DNA of 14,990 nt, taken from contig DATJFD010000015.1 of assembly GCA_035495855.1 (NCBI GenBank), positions 1 through 14,990 of the forward strand. The letters are read 5' to 3'. Below are positions 5,447 to 11,522 of this stretch, piece by piece (positions within the stretch are counted from its first letter, which is position 1; each line of letters starts with the position of its first letter). This stretch comes from JAHFIW01 sp035495855. Its GTDB lineage: Bacteria; Patescibacteriota; Patescibacteriia; SG8-24. The translations under genes and the position numbers were made by a program. Below the pieces are notes generated by a model, which had not been told where the DNA came from, did not search any database, and saw only the letters and a program-made list of their open reading frames with translations.

Positions 5447-6124
5447 ATGGAAATGATCATGGAGAAGACGAACGACAAGACGAGGATCATCGACGATGTC
5501 GCGGACGAGGTGCGAGAGCGCCTCGAGGGCGAGGGGTCGGGCCACGACTGGTGGCACGTCCATCGCGTGCGCAACCTCGCCAAGCGGATCGCCGCCGAGG
5601 AAGGCGCGGACCCGCACGTGGCCGAGCTCGCCGCGCTCCTCCATGACATCGCCGACTGGAAGTTCCACGGCGGCGACGACACGGCCGGCCCCCGCGCGTC
5701 GCGCGAGGTGCTCGAGTCGCTCGGCGCGGATGCCGCGACGATCGAACACGTCTGCGACATCGTCGCGACCATCAGCTTCAAGGGCGCCGGCGTCACGATC
5801 CCGATGAAGACGCTCGAGGGCCGCGTGGTGCAGGACGCCGACCGTCTGGAAGCGCTCGGCGCCATCGGCATCGGCCGCGCCTTCGCCTACGGCGGCCACA
5901 AGCATCGCCAGATGCACGTGCCCGGCGCCGCGCCGGTGATGCACGCGACCGCCGAGGCGTACAAGAAGAGCGAGGGTACGACCATCAATCATTTCCACGA
6001 GAAGCTCCTGCTGCTCAAGGACCGCATGAACACCGCGGCCGGGAGGCGCATCGCCGAAGAGCGCCATCGGTACATGGAAGATTTCCTCCTGCGGTTCGAT
6101 CGCGAATGGGAAGGCGCGTCATGA
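5447..6124 (+). CDS. HD-domain phosphohydrolase, YpgQ-like
   Basis: 225 aa from ATG 5447. Seen: 'GHDWWHVHRVRNLA' (32-45), the HD pair in 'LLHDIADWKF' (His66-Asp67), and Asp130 in 'VVQDADRLEALGAIGIGRAFAYGG'. This gives the H...HD...D metal set of the HD superfamily, in the wording of the Bacillus subtilis YpgQ group, which has been described as a nucleotide pyrophosphohydrolase. Expected to be cytosolic and Mn-dependent; the substrate is inferred from the family only. The frame extends back to GTG 5429, but that start lies inside the -10 box. ATG 5453 and 5459 are further alternatives. It is a single-gene unit with its own terminator, divergent from tRNA-Arg. Confidence 0.85.
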   Translation: MEMIMEKTNDKTRIIDDVADEVRERLEGEGSGHDWWHVHRVRNLAKRIAAEEGADPHVAELAALLHDIADWKFHGGDDTAGPRASREVLESLGADAATIEHVCDIVATISFKGAGVTIPMKTLEGRVVQDADRLEALGAIGIGRAFAYGGHKHRQMHVPGAAPVMHATAEAYKKSEGTTINHFHEKLLLLKDRMNTAAGRRIAEERHRYMEDFLLRFDREWEGAS

Positions 6125-6135
6125 CGCGAAGAAGG

Positions 6136-6158
6136 CCGGCCGGCAAGGCCGGTTTTTT
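6136..6158 (+). terminator. Terminator after the HD gene
   Basis: CCGGCC (6136-6141), a 5-nt loop, GGCCGG (6147-6152), then TTTTTT (6153-6158). The flanking GCGAAGAA and TTTTTTCGC extend the pairing. Confidence 0.85.
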
Positions 6159-6186
6159 CGCGCAATGAAGAGGAAAATACGCAATG

Positions 6187-6210
6187 AAAAACCGGCCCCG
6201 AAAGGCCGGT
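6187..6210 (-). terminator. Terminator of the minus-strand SUMF1 gene
   Basis: ACCGGCC (6191-6197) pairs with GGCCGGT (6204-6210) around 6 nt. On the minus strand the stem is followed by TTTT (complement of 6190-6187). It faces the terminator of the convergent HD gene. Confidence 0.8.
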
Positions 6211-6231
6211 CGAAAGCCTGGAAACATCCCG

Positions 6232-7185
6232 TTACTGCGCCCTCACGTCCGCGCAGCAACGAAACCCTTCCACGTGGTAGTAGAACTCGGGACCGTGGGC
6301 GTTGGTCTCGGGCCGGCAGCGGTTCCTGACCTTGCCGAGCATGTGGCCGCCCTTGAACACCGAGACGAACGGCGCGCGCGTCATCGACGCGGCTTTGTTC
6401 GTCACGCTGCGGCACCACTCGTCGGCGTTGCCGGTCATGTCGTAGACGCCGAACGGCGAGACGCAGCGCGGCATCGATCCCGACGGTACGCGCAGGTCGA
6501 GTCGGTCGAGCTCCGCCTGCGACACCGCGGGATCCTTCGAGTAGATCTTCTCGTTGCTGCGGTGCGGCGGCAGGTCCTTGCCGATGTTGCAGGCCGTCTC
6601 GTCGCGCTCCCATCCGTACGGATAGGGCGTGCGTTCCGGGCCTTCGCAGGCGAGCGTCCATTCGTCGTCGTTGCAGAGCCGTTCGCTGCGCGCCTTGCAG
6701 AGCCTGTCCGCGTCGAGCCACGAGACCATCACGGTCGGCTTCTCGCCCTTGCCGGGATGTTCGTAGGTGTCGATGCAGAACCGCAGCGGACGTTCGCCGC
6801 CGCGGCACTCCGTCTTCCCGACGACGTACTTCTCGCAGTAGGTGACGCCGAGCGCGCCGCCCGGATAGTACTTCGTCCACGGCGCGCCGATCGACGGATA
6901 CCCCTCGAGGCACCAGTGCCGGAGGTCGTTGCAATACGAGCCTTCGACCAGCGTCGTCGACGGCGGGCAGGGCGACGGCACGGTCGATGTCGACCGGTCC
7001 GGCGCTCCGGCCGCGGGCGCCGATGCTTCGACGGGGGAGGAAGGCGTCGCGGACGGGGCTGACGACCCTGGGCCGGCCGGGCTCGGGTCGGATGCGCGGC
7101 GCGCGTTCTCGCACGCGCCGGCGGTGAAGGAGAGCGAGACGATGGCCGCTGCGAGCGTTCGCGCGGCCGTGACCATGGTTTGCAT
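6232..7185 (-). CDS. Exported SUMF1/FGE-fold protein, probably non-catalytic
   Basis: 317 aa; GGAG at 7195-7192 lies 6 nt before ATG 7185. Seen: an N-terminal hydrophobic signal (about 7-24) ending AGAC at Cys25, which could be a lipoprotein or signal-peptidase site. Next comes a Ser/Pro/Ala linker (30-75), then a Cys-rich SUMF1 domain with 'RFCIDTYEHPG', 'ERLCNDDEWTLACEGPERTP', YDMTGN (248-253) and GFRCC near the end. Formylglycine-generating enzymes need a Cys pair just before the final block. Here only Cys290 (in NRCRP) is near, aligned outside the pair, so FGE activity is unlikely. The extra Cys and wording resemble the secreted SUMF1-domain proteins common in Myxococcota (from memory). 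It is alone on the minus strand between terminators, compatible with transfer. Function unknown. Confidence 0.8.
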   Translation of the reverse strand: MQTMVTAARTLAAAIVSLSFTAGACENARRASDPSPAGPGSSAPSATPSSPVEASAPAAGAPDRSTSTVPSPCPPSTTLVEGSYCNDLRHWCLEGYPSIGAPWTKYYPGGALGVTYCEKYVVGKTECRGGERPLRFCIDTYEHPGKGEKPTVMVSWLDADRLCKARSERLCNDDEWTLACEGPERTPYPYGWERDETACNIGKDLPPHRSNEKIYSKDPAVSQAELDRLDLRVPSGSMPRCVSPFGVYDMTGNADEWCRSVTNKAASMTRAPFVSVFKGGHMLGKVRNRCRPETNAHGPEFYYHVEGFRCCADVRAQ

Positions 7186-7336
7186 GACGTGCTCCGGGGA
7201 GCGGAGGTTGCTTCCGGCGTCCGCCAGGCGGGCGCCAAGCGATCTTTTTAAGCTGAAAGGTGCGACGCTCTACCTTGCGCCGCGAGCCGTGCGAGGTCAA
7301 GTACGTCCACGCCGACGCTGAGCGCTGCCCTCTCCA

Positions 7337-7371
7337 CACTGAAAGCTGACAGCTGTAAGCTGAAAGCTAGA
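7337..7371. repeat. Heptamer repeat array D
   Basis: Five 7-bp units: CACTGAA (7337), AGCTGAC (7344), AGCTGTA (7351), AGCTGAA (7358) and AGCTAGA (7365). A solitary AGCTGAA lies at 7251-7257. The array is between the divergent SUMF1 gene and the 87-aa gene, just upstream of the latter's ribosome binding site. The rest of 7186-7411 holds one imperfect hairpin (about 7217-7237) and no convincing promoter. Confidence 0.7.
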
Positions 7372-7411
7372 CACTGTATTTGAACCCGTTCTTTCCACGC
7401 GGCAGGAAGCC

Positions 7412-7675
7412 ATGATCACGAAAACGAAAAAGGATGTCGCCATCGAGTTCCTGAACGGCCTTGGGGCCACCCGCGGCGAGGAGTTCCGCGCGCTGCTCAT
7501 GCGCGAGATCGGGCCCGACCTCATCGAGGCCATCGTCGAATACTCCGAGAGCATCGCCAAGCGCTGGAGCCCCGGGCTGGCCCCGGAGGCCACCACGCTC
7601 ATCGTCATCGGGTACCTGCTGCGCGCCCACGAGGACCAATGGAAGGCCGGCACCAAGCCGTTCTTTCCCGCATGA
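7412..7675 (+). CDS. Hypothetical protein, 87 aa
   Basis: I do not recognise this protein. It starts at ATG 7412 with AGGA (7404-7407) four nt upstream and ends 5 nt before a terminator. The sequence is rich in Ala, Glu, Leu and Ile with few breaks ('EEFRALLMREIGPDLIEAIVEY'), suggesting an all-helical cytosolic protein. There is no signal peptide, Cys, or known motif. Codon use is like that of its neighbours. A ribosome binding site plus an immediate terminator argue that it is real. The closest thing to a promoter is CTGACA (7346) and TAGACA (7368), lying inside heptamer array D. Confidence 0.7.
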   Translation: MITKTKKDVAIEFLNGLGATRGEEFRALLMREIGPDLIEAIVEYSESIAKRWSPGLAPEATTLIVIGYLLRAHEDQWKAGTKPFFPA

Positions 7676-7680
7676 CCTTC

Positions 7681-7703
7681 ACCGCCAACTTTGGCGGTTT
7701 TTT
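7681..7703 (+). terminator. Terminator after the 87-aa gene
   Basis: ACCGCCA (7681-7687), loop ACTT, TGGCGGT (7692-7698), then TTTTT (7699-7703). Confidence 0.88.
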
Positions 7704-7709
7704 GCATAG

Positions 7710-7734
7710 AAAAAACGCATCGCGTGGATGCGTT
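7710..7734 (-). terminator. Minus-strand terminator just after the tRNA-Lys-tailed element
   Basis: AACGCATC (7714-7721) pairs with GATGCGTT (7727-7734) around 5 nt. On the minus strand the complement of the A-run 7715-7710 gives TTTTTT. It starts 5 nt after the element's CCA, the same layout as a tRNA gene and its terminator. Confidence 0.75.
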
Positions 7735-7739
7735 CTTTC

Positions 7740-7874
7740 TGGTGGGTCGGCCGGGGATCCTCCTCCCCCGCGTTCGCTCGAATTCCTATGTGCGAACGCT
7801 CCTCCGTCGCCCGGGTCGCCGTCGAGCGCCATACTAGGCGCTCGCCGTCGTACCCTTCGATCCCCGGCCGACCC
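7740..7874 (-). other. tRNA-Lys-tailed hairpin element with encoded CCA
   Basis: TGGTGGGTCGGCCGGGGATC at 7740-7759 is an exact 20-bp copy of 7919-7938, the complement of the tRNA-Lys 3' end including discriminator A and CCA. A perfect 16-bp reverse complement of 7744-7759 lies at 7859-7874. As minus-strand RNA, the acceptor stem GGGTCGG/CCGACCC stacks on the T-stem CCGGG/CCCGG plus GATC/GATC, closing two internal arms: an 8-bp arm with a 6-nt loop (7823-7830/7837-7844) and an 8-bp arm with a 14-nt loop (7770-7777/7792-7799). There is no D-arm, anticodon arm or T-loop. It is followed by its own terminator. Function unknown. Confidence 0.7.
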
Positions 7875-7887
7875 TGCGTCCAAAGAC

Positions 7888-7913
7888 AAAGCCCCATCGG
7901 AAGATGGGGCTTT
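7888..7913 (-). terminator. Terminator of tRNA-Lys
   Basis: A perfect 11-bp stem, AAAGCCCCATC (7888-7898) with GATGGGGCTTT (7903-7913), around a 4-nt loop. On the minus strand it is followed by GTCTTTGG. Confidence 0.75.
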
Positions 7914-7918
7914 ATCTA

Positions 7919-7994
7919 TGGTGGGTCGGCCGGGGATCGAACCCGGGACCAAACGCTTAAGAGGCGCTTGCTCTACCAGCTGAGCTACCGACCC
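7919..7994 (-). tRNA. tRNA-Lys (anticodon CUU), CCA encoded
   Basis: Read on the minus strand: acceptor GGGTCGG/CCGACCC, D-stem GCTC/GAGC, anticodon stem AGCGC/GCGTT with loop CTCTTAA (anticodon CTT, reading AAG), variable TGGTC, T-stem CCGGG/CCCGG with loop TTCGATC, discriminator A, and CCA at 7921-7919. Confidence 0.95.
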
Positions 7995-8043
7995 GAAGTT
8001 TTTTCAAAACGAGGCCCCTGAAGGGCCGAAAACGAACGCACTG

Positions 8044-8072
8044 TTTATAACACGGCCCACCGAAACCGTAAA
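8044..8072 (-). promoter_or_regulatory. Promoter of tRNA-Lys
   Basis: On the minus strand, TTTACG (8072-8067), a 17-bp spacer, and the extended -10 TGTTATAAA (8052-8044). The leader of about 40 nt to the mature 5' end (7994) contains a GGCCC/GGGCC hairpin (about 8013-8027). The promoter is back to back with that of the [2Fe-2S] gene. Confidence 0.6.
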
Positions 8073-8093
8073 GAGCCGCAGCAAGCCTTGAAA

Positions 8094-8102
8094 TGCTACA
8101 AT
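8094..8102 (+). promoter_or_regulatory. Extended -10 promoter of the [2Fe-2S] protein gene
   Basis: TGCTACAAT is close to the extended -10 consensus. It ends 6 nt before ATG 8109, so transcription should begin at the start codon itself. No Shine-Dalgarno is seen. Confidence 0.6.
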
Positions 8103-8108
8103 AAAGCC

Positions 8109-8399
8109 ATGCAACCGACCCATAAACCCTACAAGAAACTCGTCCTGGTCTGCACGAACTGCAAGGAAGGCGAGAAATGCTGCTCCGCCGGCGGCTCCGA
8201 GCCCATCCGCGACGCCCTCAAGGCCAAAGTGAAGGCCCTCGCCCTGCCGGTCCGCGTGTCCAAGACCGGCTGCATGGGCATGTGCCCGACGGGACCGACC
8301 GTCGTCATCATGCCCGATGACCTTTGGTTCGGCGCGGTCACCATGGGCGACGTCGACCGCATAGTCGACCTCCTCAAAGAAAGCCTCGCGTCGTCCTGA
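8109..8399 (+). CDS. Thioredoxin-fold [2Fe-2S] ferredoxin-like protein
   Basis: 96 aa. Seen: Cys15, Cys18, Cys24 and Cys25 in the N-terminal part ('VCTNCKEGEKCCSAGG') and Cys55 and Cys59 in 'TGCMGMCPTGPTVVIMPDDLWFG'. The C-x(8-12)-C ... C-x3-C pattern and the 'GP.v.i.P...wyg.v' strand are those of the thioredoxin-like [2Fe-2S] family (as in NuoE-type and stand-alone ferredoxins). It is expected to be a cytosolic electron carrier or Fe-S sensor; the partner is unknown. The frame extends to ATG 8088, but that would overlap the -10 box, so 8109 is preferred. A 7-bp hairpin (8399-8405/8414-8420) follows the stop without a T-run. Confidence 0.88.
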   Translation: MQPTHKPYKKLVLVCTNCKEGEKCCSAGGSEPIRDALKAKVKALALPVRVSKTGCMGMCPTGPTVVIMPDDLWFGAVTMGDVDRIVDLLKESLASS

Positions 8400-8418
8400 A
8401 GGGTGTGCGTAACCGCCC

Positions 8419-8447
8419 TTGGGAAAGGTGGAAAAATGTGCTAAAAT
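8419..8447 (+). promoter_or_regulatory. Promoter of the histidine kinase-pil block
   Basis: TTGGGA (8419-8424), a 17-bp spacer, and the extended -10 TGCTAAAAT (8439-8447). The predicted start near 8454 gives a leader of about 30 nt with a G-run (8476-8480) before ATG 8485. It may drive kinase, receivers and pilB together. Confidence 0.6.
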
Positions 8448-8484
8448 AAGGCCATAAAGACCAGCCTGTCCTAGTGGGGGTCCC

Positions 8485-11037
8485 ATGGACGTTCTCTCGA
8501 TCATCGGCACGGTCTTCAATGAGATGCTGATCGCGGTCCTTTCCGTGGTCGCTTTCTTGCTGTTGATGCGCGAATACATGGCCAGGAAGAGCCGTTTTTT
8601 GATGCTCTTCGCCATCGGTTTCGCCATCCATTCGACCTCCCTCTGCGCCCTGTTCATGGGCCATGTCTTTGGGGCCTACGGGCATGATGCCGCAGCCGTC
8701 ACGGCGCTGAAGCTCAGCCCGATGTTGATCGTCCTCGAGGGCTATTTCTTCGCCCTCGCGGCCGCCGACCTGCTCGCCCGGCGCCATCGGACCCTGCTCC
8801 AGGCGGTCGGCACCATCGTCTGCCTCCTCGGCCTGGCCGCCGCCGCTCTCGGCCCGCACTCGCGTATCGTGGTGTCGGGCATGATGTTCCTGCAGTACGA
8901 CGCCGCCGTGCTCGCCGTCACGCTCGGCTCCTGGCTCTTCGCCTCGACGCTGCTCGTGGCGCTTTCCGCCGAACGCCTGTTGGAGGCGCGGCGTCTCAGG
9001 ATGACGGCGTCCTCGTCCGACCGCATCCTGCTCTGGTCCGGCGTCACCGGCTTCCTGTTCGTCTTCGCCGCGGTGGTCTCGACCGCGCTCGGCTGGCGCT
9101 GGCTCATGCCCGTGAGCTTCCTTTCGATGCTCGTCCAGATCGGACTGCTCATGGTCGGCGCGGCCGCGGCCGAGCATCCGGACCCGGCCATCCGCAGGCG
9201 TCCGATCACCCTGTATACCCGGAGCCTGGTGTTCAAGGCCGTCGCGCTCAACGCCCTCATCCTCTGGATACTGGCCGTCGCGCTCCTCGCCATCACCTCT
9301 TCCTATTTCGTGACCTCGTCGGTCGACGCGCGCCACGCAAACCTGCGGCGCGATCTCCTGTACTTCGCGAAGTCGTACTCGAGCTACAGCCAGTCGCTGC
9401 TCGAGGAAACGGCGCGGTTCGCCGCCATGCCCGACGTCGTCCGGACCATCATCGAGCCGTCGAGCGAGCAGGAGACCATGCCCGCGATGGTCGACGAGTT
9501 CATGCGCAAGCGGCGCGGTTCCCGCATCATCCGCGTCATCGACACCGACGGCGTCATCACCTACAGCTCCTATTCCCCGGCGGAGGTCGGCCAGCACATG
9601 CTCACCTCCCGCGTCCTCGAGAAGGCGCTGTCGGGGAAGAAGCTCGCGGCCGTCGAGAAGGAGGAGACCTTCGGCGTCTGGACCGTGCGCGCAGGCGTGC
9701 CGGTGAAGCGCGACGACGGCACGACGGCCGCCGTCATCCTCGACACCGACGTGCAGACCGCGTTCGATTTCTCCGATTACGCGTCGGTCTCGCCGATCTA
9801 CGCCGCGGGCTACGGCTTCATCGCCGAGAACGGCGAGCAGGTCTACACCTCCGGCCAGGGCATCGACGCGCTCATGCGTTCGACGCTGCTCAAACGCCTC
9901 GGCGCGGGCACGACCGCCGAGCACCAGACGGACACCGCCGTCTACCTGGCGCAGCGGGTCTACGCCACCGACGGCTTCCCGAACGGATTCTTCTACATCT
10001 ACCTGACGAGCGAGATGTTCGAGCTCGAGGTCTTCCGCATCATCGCGGTCGTCACCGTCCTCGTCGTCCTTTCGGTGGTCTTCATGACCGGCATCCTGCT
10101 CTTCGGCATGACGGTCGTGCTGCGCCCCATCCGCGAGATCCGCGCCGCCGCGCACCGCGCGGCGAAGGAGGAGCGCTATGACACGCGCATCGGCTACAAG
10201 AGCCCCGACGAGCTCGGCCAGCTCGCCGAGGCCTTCAACGCCATGGAGGCGACCATCGCCGACCGGACGGTGAAGCTCAAGGAGGCGCTGCGCGAGCAGG
10301 AGGACTTCCTCGATCACACCACCCGCGAGATGCGCACGCCCCTCAACATTTTCCGCTGGACGCTGGAACTGATGCGCTTCGGCGACACCGGGCGGCTCAA
10401 CAAGGAACAGCTCGAGCTCGTCGAGCAGCTCCACCAGACCAACGAGCGCCTGATGAAGATGGTCCAGAACCTCCAGGACGCCATCAAGATCGACCAGCGG
10501 AAGCTCGCGCTCAGGGTCGAGGACGTGTCGGTCGAGGACGTCATCGACGAGGTCGCCGGATCGATGGCGGTCGCAAGCCGCAAGAAGGGCATCGCGCTCC
10601 ACTGGAACCGGCCGAAGGTGGCCATGCCGCGAGCCTACGCCGACCGCCAGTACCTCCGGAAGATCATGGAGAACCTGCTCGGCAACGCCATCAAGTACAC
10701 GCCGCAATACGGCCACATCGAGATCGACATCGAGGAGGCGGCCGAGAGCGGCATGAAGAAAGGCAAGTTCCTGCGGGTGACGGTGGAGGACAACGGCATC
10801 GGCATCCCGAAGGACGAGATCGAGCGGACGTTCACGAGGTTCTTCCGGGCGAGCAACGTGATGGGCAGCGAGATCGAAGGCACCGGGCTCGGGCTCTACC
10901 TCACGAAGCAGATCGTGGAACTGCACGGCGGCGAGATCCGGCTGGAATCGAGGGAGGGCGTCGGCACCAAAGTGACGTTCACGGTCCCCACGCAGAAGCC
11001 CGACGGATGGAAGCAGGCGGCGGCCAAAGAAGCATGA
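8485..11037 (+). CDS. Multi-TM sensor histidine kinase with Arg in place of the H-box His
   Basis: 850 aa. Seen: about seven to eight N-terminal hydrophobic segments (8-275), an extracytoplasmic region of about 240 residues (280-515, Cache-like by position and 'IRVIDTDGVITYSSYS'), a further TM helix (516-545), a HAMP-like linker ('RPIREIRAAAHRAAKEERYD', about 548-595), a dimerisation helix pair, and an ATP-binding domain. The N-box (NLLGNAIKYTP), G1 (DNGIGIPKDE), F-box (FTRFFRA) and G2 (GTGLGLYL) look intact. The H-box reads HTTREMRTPL (611-620), with Arg614 (CGC) where the phosphorylated His is expected; His611 is three residues earlier. Autophosphorylation at the usual site is therefore doubtful. 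Position 4 nt ahead of two receivers and pilB implies control of pilus assembly. Confidence 0.88.
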   Translation: MDVLSIIGTVFNEMLIAVLSVVAFLLLMREYMARKSRFLMLFAIGFAIHSTSLCALFMGHVFGAYGHDAAAVTALKLSPMLIVLEGYFFALAAADLLARRHRTLLQAVGTIVCLLGLAAAALGPHSRIVVSGMMFLQYDAAVLAVTLGSWLFASTLLVALSAERLLEARRLRMTASSSDRILLWSGVTGFLFVFAAVVSTALGWRWLMPVSFLSMLVQIGLLMVGAAAAEHPDPAIRRRPITLYTRSLVFKAVALNALILWILAVALLAITSSYFVTSSVDARHANLRRDLLYFAKSYSSYSQSLLEETARFAAMPDVVRTIIEPSSEQETMPAMVDEFMRKRRGSRIIRVIDTDGVITYSSYSPAEVGQHMLTSRVLEKALSGKKLAAVEKEETFGVWTVRAGVPVKRDDGTTAAVILDTDVQTAFDFSDYASVSPIYAAGYGFIAENGEQVYTSGQGIDALMRSTLLKRLGAGTTAEHQTDTAVYLAQRVYATDGFPNGFFYIYLTSEMFELEVFRIIAVVTVLVVLSVVFMTGILLFGMTVVLRPIREIRAAAHRAAKEERYDTRIGYKSPDELGQLAEAFNAMEATIADRTVKLKEALREQEDFLDHTTREMRTPLNIFRWTLELMRFGDTGRLNKEQLELVEQLHQTNERLMKMVQNLQDAIKIDQRKLALRVEDVSVEDVIDEVAGSMAVASRKKGIALHWNRPKVAMPRAYADRQYLRKIMENLLGNAIKYTPQYGHIEIDIEEAAESGMKKGKFLRVTVEDNGIGIPKDEIERTFTRFFRASNVMGSEIEGTGLGLYLTKQIVELHGGEIRLESREGVGTKVTFTVPTQKPDGWKQAAAKEA

Positions 11038-11041
11038 ACCT

Positions 11042-11458
11042 ATGGACACGAACACCGCGAAAATCAAAGTGCTGATCATCGAGGACGAGCCCGCGCTCCG
11101 CGACATCTATTCGACGAAGCTGCGGATCGACGGCTTCGACGTGCTCGAAGCGGGCGACGGCATCGAGGGGCTCGACGCCGCCATCCAGTATGCGCCCGCG
11201 ATGGTCCTCCTCGACGTCGTGCTGCCCATCAAGGACGGGTTCGCGGTCCTCAAGGACCTGAAGGACAACCCGAAGACGCGCGAGATCCCGGTCATCATCC
11301 TCTCGAACCTCGGCCAGGGCTACGAGGTGAAACGCGGGATGCAGCTCGGCGCCGAGGCGTTCCTCACCAAGGCCAACCTGACGCCGGTACAGATCGTCGA
11401 GGAGGTCCGCAAGCTCCTCGGCAAGAAAGAGAAGGAAAAAGGGAAGGCGAGCGCGTGA
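11042..11458 (+). CDS. Single-domain response regulator 1
   Basis: 138 aa receiver domain with no output domain. Seen: acidic pair Glu14/Asp15, phosphoacceptor Asp58 in 'VLLDVVLP', switch Ser88 in 'VIILSNLG' and conserved Lys110. The tail is short and Lys/Glu-rich. It starts 4 nt after the kinase stop codon, so it is probably translationally linked. Stand-alone receivers of this kind act by protein contact, as PilG/PilH/CheY do. Regulation of the pilus motor encoded downstream is inference from position. Confidence 0.92.
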   Translation: MDTNTAKIKVLIIEDEPALRDIYSTKLRIDGFDVLEAGDGIEGLDAAIQYAPAMVLLDVVLPIKDGFAVLKDLKDNPKTREIPVIILSNLGQGYEVKRGMQLGAEAFLTKANLTPVQIVEEVRKLLGKKEKEKGKASA

Positions 11459-11465
11459 CGCTCGA

Positions 11466-11518
11466 CCTCCCGGGAGGCTCCGCGAAGATCGCGGGGCGCC
11501 CCGGGGGATCGAACCCCC
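11466..11518. other. Palindrome cluster with tRNA T-arm-like hairpin between the two receiver genes
   Basis: The 64-nt gap holds four adjacent inverted repeats: the palindrome CCTCCCGGGAGG (11466-11477), CCGCGA/TCGCGG (11480-11494, 3-nt loop), the palindrome CGGGGCGCCCCG (11492-11503) and GGGGG/CCCCC around ATCGAA (11503-11518). The last shares GGGGATCGAACCC with the tRNA-Lys T-arm. No T-run follows, so it is not a simple terminator. It ends 4 nt before the RR2 start codon. Confidence 0.55.
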
Positions 11519-11522
11519 TCCT

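Noticed and set aside
7740..7874. The element as an ordinary tRNA pseudogene
   Set aside because: It lacks D-arm, anticodon arm and T-loop, and its 5' strand is the exact complement of the 3' strand over 16 bp. Decay of a tRNA gene would not create that.
8374..11106. A 910-aa open frame antisense to the histidine kinase
   Set aside because: It is rich in His, Arg, Asp and Glu with no domain pattern, mirroring the GC-rich codons of the plus-strand kinase. The plus strand has complete kinase motifs.
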